From NCBI GenBank assembly GCA_963827725.1, contig CAWHBM010000001.1:806001-870000 (forward strand): DNA of 64,000 nt. Direction: 5' to 3'. Both the position numbers and the translations under genes were made by a program. This DNA comes from VAXT01 sp963827725 (GTDB lineage Bacteria > Actinomycetota > Thermoleophilia > Gaiellales > Gaiellaceae). The number at the start of each line of letters is the position of its first letter. The first letter of the stretch is position 1. Positions 58,803 to 64,000 of this stretch are shown in pieces. The notes beneath the pieces are model-generated. The model was not told where the DNA came from. It saw nothing but the letters and a program-made list of their open reading frames with translations, and searched no databases.

Positions 58803-58843
58803 CACGGTGAGTCTACGAACCGCTAGGCTCGGCTTCGAGCCGA

Positions 58844-60280
58844 GTGAACGCCGTCGCACCCGACCCCCGCCGCTGGAAAGCGCTAATCCTCGTCTGCGCC
58901 GCGATCTTCGTCGTGGTGCTCGACATCGCGATCGTCAACGTCGCCTTGCCGTCTATCGGCAGCGATCTCGACTTCGCGCCCGAGAACCTCCAGTGGGTGA
59001 TCACGGCCTACAGCCTTACGTACGGCGGGTTCCTGCTGCTCGGCGGCCGCGCGGCCGACCTCCTCGGCCGCCGCCTCGTCTTCATGGGCGGGATGGCCCT
59101 CTTCACCCTGGCCTCGCTCGTCTGCGGGCTCTCCACGTCAGACGAGATGCTGATCATCGCTCGGGCTGTCCAGGGGCTCGGCGCCGCGATCGTCACGCCG
59201 TCGGCGCTCTCGATCATCTCGACGACGTTCACCGAGGGCAGCGAGCGCAACAAGGCGCTCGGCGCCTGGGGTGGGGTCGCAGGAAGCGGCGCGGCAGCGG
59301 GCGTGCTCTTCGGCGGCATCCTCACGAAGTACCTCGGCTGGGAATGGATCTTCTGGGTCAACGTCCCCGTCGGCTTGCTCGTCCTCGCGTTGACGCCGAT
59401 CTACGTTCGCGAAAGCAGGCGTGAAGACGTCGTGCACGACTACGACCCCCTCGGCGCGATCCTGGTCACGTCGGGTCTCGTCGCCCTCGTCTACGGGATC
59501 TCGCAGGCGCCCGAAAAGGGCTGGGCGTCGTTCGAGACGATCGGCGTGCTCGTGCTCTCCGGAGCGCTACTCGCGGGCTTCCTGATCTGGGAGGCACGCG
59601 AGCGCGCCCCGTTGCTGCCGCTGAGGATCTTCCGGATCCGCCTTCTCTCGGTTGCCAACTTCGTGGCGCTGCTCCAGTCGGGCGGTGTCTTCGGCTCGTT
59701 CCTGCTGCTGACGCTCTATATGCAGGAAGTGCTGCAGCTGTCCGTGCTTCAGACCGGAGTCGGGTTCCTGGCCACGGCGGGGACGGCTGTCCTCTTCGCC
59801 GCGCCCGCGCAGGCTCTGGTCACGCGGATCGGGGTCAAGCCGGTGCTGCTGATCGGAATGGGGCTGCTCGTCTTCGGGGCTCTCTGGTACACGCAGGTCA
59901 GCCCCGACGGCTCGTACCCGGTCGATCTGCTGCCGGGCTTCGTCTCGGTCGGGATCGGGCTTCCCTTCACGTACATCCCGTTGACGATCGCAGCGCTCGC
60001 TGGAGTCCGCGAGGACGATGCCGGGCTCGCCTCCGGGCTCTTCAACACCTCCCAGCAGGTCGGCGGCGCGATCGGGACCGCAGTGATCTCAACCGTTGCG
60101 TTCACACACGCCGACACGCTCTTCGCTGAAGGGAACCCGCCGGCAGAGGCGTTGACGGGTGGTTTCAAGTGGGGCTTTTGGGTCTGCGCCGGCCTGTGGA
60201 TCGCAGCTCTCGTTGCCACGTTCACGCTGATTCGCCGCGAGGAAGTGCCACAGCCCGAGGCGGTGGAGCTCTCCACCTGA
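58844..60280 (+). CDS. MFS exporter, DHA2 family (EmrB/QacA-like)
   Basis: 478 aa, 14 predicted helices. Motifs: VVVLDIAIVNVALPSIGSDL (motif D1), GRAADLLGRRLVFMGGM (motif A), ARAVQGLGAAIVTPSALSII (motif C), GVFGSFLLLTLYMQEVLQLS. A multidrug proton antiporter. A perfect dyad GGCTCG-gctt-CGAGCC (58827-58842) sits right before the GTG start and could be an operator or RNA hairpin. Confidence 0.93.
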   Translation: MNAVAPDPRRWKALILVCAAIFVVVLDIAIVNVALPSIGSDLDFAPENLQWVITAYSLTYGGFLLLGGRAADLLGRRLVFMGGMALFTLASLVCGLSTSDEMLIIARAVQGLGAAIVTPSALSIISTTFTEGSERNKALGAWGGVAGSGAAAGVLFGGILTKYLGWEWIFWVNVPVGLLVLALTPIYVRESRREDVVHDYDPLGAILVTSGLVALVYGISQAPEKGWASFETIGVLVLSGALLAGFLIWEARERAPLLPLRIFRIRLLSVANFVALLQSGGVFGSFLLLTLYMQEVLQLSVLQTGVGFLATAGTAVLFAAPAQALVTRIGVKPVLLIGMGLLVFGALWYTQVSPDGSYPVDLLPGFVSVGIGLPFTYIPLTIAALAGVREDDAGLASGLFNTSQQVGGAIGTAVISTVAFTHADTLFAEGNPPAEALTGGFKWGFWVCAGLWIAALVATFTLIRREEVPQPEAVELST

Positions 60281-60654
60281 GCGGCGTCCCGGTCACCGGC
60301 CTCAACGAGCTCGTGCTCGAGGTCGCCGATCTCGACGTGGCCGCGCGCTTCTACAGCGAGGTGCTCGGACTTCGCATTCAGTCCCGCTCGGACGAGCGCG
60401 TCTGGGTGCTGGTCGGCGAAGGGACCCGGATCGGCCTCTGGACGCCACAGGTCGGGATCGCCGGCGGGCAGGGCGGCGCCCACGTCCACTACGCCATGCA
60501 CGTCGCCGAAGAGGACTACGACGCGGCCGTCGAGACGCTGCGCGAGCGCGGCTACGAGCCGCACCAGGAGGATTTCGGCGAAAGCGGCCGGGCGGCGTAC
60601 GTCGAGGATCCCGACGGCAACGTCGTCGAGCTCTGGACCTGGGAGGGCGGATGA
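60277..60654 (+). CDS. VOC-family glyoxalase/dioxygenase-like protein
   Basis: About 125 aa. Vicinal-oxygen-chelate fold: TGLNELVLEVADLDVAARFY, SEVLGLRIQSRSDER, RAAYVEDPDGNVVELWTW. No ATG, GTG or TTG exists between the preceding gene's stop and the conserved N-terminus; a CTG at 60277-60279, overlapping the stop of the DHA2 gene and preceded by GGTGGAG, is the most plausible start. ATGA overlap with the next gene. The substrate is unknown. Confidence 0.8.
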   Translation: MSGVPVTGLNELVLEVADLDVAARFYSEVLGLRIQSRSDERVWVLVGEGTRIGLWTPQVGIAGGQGGAHVHYAMHVAEEDYDAAVETLRERGYEPHQEDFGESGRAAYVEDPDGNVVELWTWEGG

Positions 60655-62549
60655 ACCGGCTCGGAAACGAGACGAGCCCGTACCTGCTCCAGCACGCGGA
60701 CAACCCCGTCGATTGGTATCCATGGGGTGAGGAAGCCTTCGCGAAAGCGCGCGAGGAGGACAAGCCGGTTCTGCTCTCCGTCGGCTACGCGGCGTGCCAC
60801 TGGTGCCACGTCATGGCGCACGAGTCGTTCGAGGACGACGACACCGCGGCGCTGATGAACGAGCGCTTCGTGAACGTCAAGGTCGATCGCGAAGAGCGGC
60901 CTGACGTCGACTCCCTCTACATGGACGCAGTAGTCGCGCTCACCGGGCACGGCGGCTGGCCGATGACGGTCTTCATCACGCCCGACGGCTCGCCGTTCCT
61001 GGGCGGGACGTACTACCCGCCAGAGCCGCGGCACGGTCTGCCGAGCTTCAGTCAGGTGCTCGTCGCGGTTTCGGACGCCTACCGTGACAAGCGCGACGAC
61101 GTCGCGAAGCAAGCCGGGGCCGTCGTCGACGCCATTCGCAGGTCGAGTCAGCTTGCGCCGTCTGCCGATCCGCTCACCGAGAGCCTGCTCGGGGAGGCCG
61201 CGCGCGGTTTGCGGGGGCAGTTCGACCAGGAGTGGGGTGGGTGGGGCGGCGCGCCCAAGTTTCCGCAGGCCTCGACACTCGAGTTCCTGCTCCGCATGCA
61301 TCTGCGGGGCGACGAGGACGCCCTGCCGATGGTGACCTCGACGCTCGACGCAATGGCGGCCGGCGGCATGTACGACCTCGTGGGCGGCGGTTTCCACCGC
61401 TACTCGGTCGACCAGGCCTGGCTCGTGCCGCACTTCGAGAAGATGCTCTACGACAACGCGCTCCTCGCAGGGACGTACCTCCACGCCTGGGTCGTGAACG
61501 GCGAGGAGCGCTACCGGAGCGTCGTCGAGGAGACCCTCGACTACGTGATCCGCGAACTGCGGCTGCCGGAGGGCGGTTTCGCCTCGGCGCAGGATGCGGA
61601 CACCGAGGGTGTCGAAGGGCTGACCTTCACGTGGATTCCCGAAGAAGGCGTGCGCGAGGAGCTCCTGCACCCCTTCGAAGACGGGCGTTTCATCATCCGC
61701 GGCGAACTTGCCGACGAGGAGCGCAGCCGGCTCTTCGAACTACGGGAGCAACGGCCGAAGCCTGCTCGGGACGACAAGGCGATCGCCGCCTGGAACGGGC
61801 TTGTGCTCGCGGCACTCGCCGAGGCCGGCCGCCGCCTCGAGCGCGCCGATTACCTCGATGCGGCCCGCGAGCTCGGTGAGTTCCTCCTCGGGCCGCTCTC
61901 GACGAGCGAACGTCGCCTGCACCGGACTTTCCGTGCCGGCCAGGCGAAGGGCACGGGCTACCTCGAGGACTATGCGGACGTGGCGAACGGCCTGCTCGAG
62001 CTGCACGTCGCCACCGGCGAGCTTCGCTGGCTCGAGGAGGCAAACCGTCTCGCCCGACTCGCGGTCGCGCTCCATGGAGACGAGGAGCGTGGCGGCTTCT
62101 TCCTCTCGCCCGCCGACGGGGAAGAGCTCGTAGCGCGCAAGAAGGACCTCGAGGACCACCCGACGCCTTCGGGCAACGCGATGCTGGCCTTCGTGCTCCT
62201 GAAGCTGGCGCGGATCTACGGTGACGACGAGCTCGAGCACCGCGCAGTCGGCGTCTTTCGGCTCGTCCACGAAATGATCCCGAGAGCTCCGGCCGCGTTC
62301 GGCCACGTCCTCACGGCGCTCGACCTGCATTTCTCGGCCCCGCGAGAGATCGCGATCGTCGGGCCGGCCGATTCCCCGGTCGCGCGCGCCGCCCTCGAGC
62401 CTTTCGAGCCCAACACGGTCGTCGCGGTCGGCCCCACCGAGAAGATCCCGCTGCTCGTCGGCAAGAGCCTCGTCGAAGGCCGGCCGGCCGTGTACATCTG
62501 CGAGCGCTTCGCCTGCCAGGCACCGGTCACAGACCCAGCCGACCTATAG
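60651..62549 (+). CDS. DUF255 thioredoxin-fold protein (YyaL/SSP411-like)
   Basis: 632 aa. N-terminal thioredoxin-like domain: RLGNETSPYLLQHADNPVDW, CHWCHVMAHESFED (a CxxC-like active site), GGWPMTVFITPDGSPFLGG. An alpha/alpha barrel of glycosidase-like shape follows (GGMYDLVGGGFHRYSVDQ, HFEKMLYDNALL). The reaction is unknown. It is coupled to the VOC gene. Confidence 0.93.
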   Translation: MNRLGNETSPYLLQHADNPVDWYPWGEEAFAKAREEDKPVLLSVGYAACHWCHVMAHESFEDDDTAALMNERFVNVKVDREERPDVDSLYMDAVVALTGHGGWPMTVFITPDGSPFLGGTYYPPEPRHGLPSFSQVLVAVSDAYRDKRDDVAKQAGAVVDAIRRSSQLAPSADPLTESLLGEAARGLRGQFDQEWGGWGGAPKFPQASTLEFLLRMHLRGDEDALPMVTSTLDAMAAGGMYDLVGGGFHRYSVDQAWLVPHFEKMLYDNALLAGTYLHAWVVNGEERYRSVVEETLDYVIRELRLPEGGFASAQDADTEGVEGLTFTWIPEEGVREELLHPFEDGRFIIRGELADEERSRLFELREQRPKPARDDKAIAAWNGLVLAALAEAGRRLERADYLDAARELGEFLLGPLSTSERRLHRTFRAGQAKGTGYLEDYADVANGLLELHVATGELRWLEEANRLARLAVALHGDEERGGFFLSPADGEELVARKKDLEDHPTPSGNAMLAFVLLKLARIYGDDELEHRAVGVFRLVHEMIPRAPAAFGHVLTALDLHFSAPREIAIVGPADSPVARAALEPFEPNTVVAVGPTEKIPLLVGKSLVEGRPAVYICERFACQAPVTDPADL

Positions 62550-62612
62550 CCGTACGAAACATTCACAGCGTCCTTACAAAGTGATTACGGCTCCTGGGAA
62601 GACTCACCTTCG

Positions 62613-64000
62613 ATGGCAGTCTCTCCAACTCGTTGGATTCTGATGGCGGCCCTAGCCGCAGGGATCGCCGCCGCTGCCGGACTCGCTTCGAGCGACGCGC
62701 AGAGCGCCTCGCCCGCGGTTCGTCCGAACGTCGTCGTGCTGATGACCGACGACCAGACTCTCGAGTCGGTGCGCGTGATGCCGAACGTTCGCAGTCTCAT
62801 TGCCGACCAGGGCGTCACCTTCGACAACAACTTCGTCTCGTACTCTCTGTGCTGCCCGTCGCGCGCCACGTTCCTGACGGGCCAGTACGCGCACAACCAC
62901 ACTGTCTGGGGCAACGCGGCCCCGAACGGCGGCTACTACAAGCTCGACAGCACGAACACGCTGCCCGTCTGGCTCGCACGCGCCGGATACCAGACGATCC
63001 ACGTCGGCAAGTACCTGAACGGGTACGGGACGCGCACCGCGACGGAGGTCCCGCCGGGTTGGGGCGAGTGGTACGGCTCCATCGACCCCACCACGTACCG
63101 GTTCTACAACTACAACCTCAACGAGAACGGGACAGTCGTCAACTACGGCACCGGCGCGGCGAACTACCAGACAGACGTCTACGCCCGGAAGGCCGTCGAC
63201 ATCATCACGCGCCAGGCTGTCGATCCACGGCCGTTCTTCCTCTCGGTCGCCTTTCTCGCGCCGCATAGCGGCCAGCCGCGCGATCCCGACGACCCCGCCG
63301 GCCAGGCGACCCCGTCGCCGGCCGTCCGACATCGCAACTTCTTCGCGAACCAGGCGCTCCCGCTTCCGCCCTCGTTCAACGAGCTCGACGTCTCCGACAA
63401 GCCCGCCGGAATCCGCAACCGCCCCCTCCTGACGACCGCCCGGATCAATGCGATCCGCGAGAACTACCAGCAGCGCCTCGAGTCGCTGCTCGCAGTCGAC
63501 GACGCCGTGGGCCTGATCGTCAACCAGCTGGCGGCGATCGGCGAGCTCGACAGGACGTACATCCTCTTCACCTCGGACAACGGGTTCTTCCACGGCGAGC
63601 ATCGCGTGCCCCAGGGGAAGGTGCTGCTGTACGAGCCCTCGATCCGCGTTCCGCTGATCCTGCGCGGCCCCGGCATCCCCGCCGGCAAGCGCCGCAGCCA
63701 GTTCGTGTCGAACATCGACCTGGCGCGGACGGTCGTCGGGGCAACGGGCGCGCAGCCCGGACGGGTCCTGGACGGCCGGTCGCTGCTGCCTTTCGCCAAG
63801 AACCCGCTGCTGCACTCCGGACGCGACCTTCTGCTGGAGACGCCGACCTACGCGGCGATCCGCACTCCCAATTGGCTCTACGCCGAGCACGTGACCGGCG
63901 AGCGAGAGCTGTACAACCTGGCGCGAGACCGCCACCAGCTCACGAGCCTGCACGCAGACCTGAGCCTCAGCCGCACCCGCGCCGACCTCGCGGCCCGCCT
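62613..64000 (+). CDS. Secreted sulfatase (partial at window end)
   Basis: At least 462 residues before the window ends. A signal peptide (ILMAALAAGIAAAAGLAS) precedes the alkaline-phosphatase-like sulfatase core: RPNVVVLMTDDQ (metal Asp pair), SLCCPSRATFLTGQ (Cys-x-Pro-Ser-Arg, to be converted to formylglycine), HVGKYLNGYG, LFTSDNGFFHGEHR (metal Asp-Asn), and YEPSIRVPLILRGPG. It hydrolyses sulfate esters outside the cell. No formylglycine-generating enzyme is in the window. ATG 62613 was chosen as it gives a good signal peptide. Confidence 0.93.
   Translation, partial: MAVSPTRWILMAALAAGIAAAAGLASSDAQSASPAVRPNVVVLMTDDQTLESVRVMPNVRSLIADQGVTFDNNFVSYSLCCPSRATFLTGQYAHNHTVWGNAAPNGGYYKLDSTNTLPVWLARAGYQTIHVGKYLNGYGTRTATEVPPGWGEWYGSIDPTTYRFYNYNLNENGTVVNYGTGAANYQTDVYARKAVDIITRQAVDPRPFFLSVAFLAPHSGQPRDPDDPAGQATPSPAVRHRNFFANQALPLPPSFNELDVSDKPAGIRNRPLLTTARINAIRENYQQRLESLLAVDDAVGLIVNQLAAIGELDRTYILFTSDNGFFHGEHRVPQGKVLLYEPSIRVPLILRGPGIPAGKRRSQFVSNIDLARTVVGATGAQPGRVLDGRSLLPFAKNPLLHSGRDLLLETPTYAAIRTPNWLYAEHVTGERELYNLARDRHQLTSLHADLSLSRTRADLAAR

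Overview
The window reads as chromosomal DNA of a high-GC, Gram-positive-type actinobacterium. The best guess is class Thermoleophilia (Gaiellales/Solirubrobacterales-like). This is inferred from strongly GC-biased codon use, many GTG/TTG starts, secreted proteins ending in Arg-rich PASTA domains, the HtpX/PspAB/PspA set, a pyridoxamine-oxidase-like F420/FMN-type protein and DtxR/NrtR-type regulators. There is no phage, plasmid, transposase or CRISPR array. Genes are dense and often overlap by 4 nt (ATGA/GTGA).

Layout. 1-11.2 kb: a primary-type sigma factor, a frameshifted Pro-rich secreted protein, a membrane-tethered DnaJ-like protein, tRNA-Ser(TGA), a coupled minus-strand operon (polytopic membrane protein, lipoprotein cytochrome c, serS), htpX-pspAB, a bicupin, pspA, an MBL-fold protein and a secreted M28 peptidase. 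11.2-18.7 kb: two giant secreted proteins (a reprolysin-like metalloprotease and a BNR-type propeller) that both end in poly-proline plus PASTA. 18.7-19.3 kb: terminator, tRNA-Ala(CGC), a tandem 154-bp repeat and an orphan YHS-domain frame. 19.3-28.4 kb: xdhC, an ABC exporter pair, a MoxR-DUF58-VWA operon, a DrrAB-like exporter, a lipoprotein and small proteins. 28.4-35 kb: MMPL transporter, typA, greA, GrpB-fold, cupin and hydrolase. 35-38.7 kb: a six-gene coupled redox operon (two small secreted proteins, ApbE, ferric-reductase-like cytochrome b, 3Fe-4S ferredoxin, FAD reductase).

38.8-46.9 kb: proA-proB, a secreted intradiol-dioxygenase-like protein, a frameshifted metallophosphoesterase, a lone MshEN domain protein, a secreted cupredoxin/glycosidase/F5-8C protein and a GAF-GGDEF cyclase. 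46.9-49.8 kb: ZIP transporter plus multicopper oxidase, divergent from a DtxR-family regulator. 49.8-52.6 kb: two more secreted PASTA-tailed propellers (PD40 and Kelch). 52.7-54.8 kb: a Nudix-fold regulator divergent from an MFS transporter across a clear dyad operator. 54.9-64 kb: a BNR/ThiS-like pair, a PPOX protein, HMG-CoA lyase, GNAT, a tail-anchored nucleotide cyclase, a DHA2 exporter, a VOC protein, a DUF255 thioredoxin-domain protein and a secreted sulfatase cut by the window end.

The most interesting material is (i) a shuffled, nearly identical poly-Pro+PASTA cassette on four unrelated ectodomains, (ii) a consistent -10-like box 6-8 nt before many start codons, implying leaderless transcription, (iii) the compact redox operon with an Asp/His-rich secreted partner, and (iv) a family of short intergenic hairpins centred on CAG/CTG.
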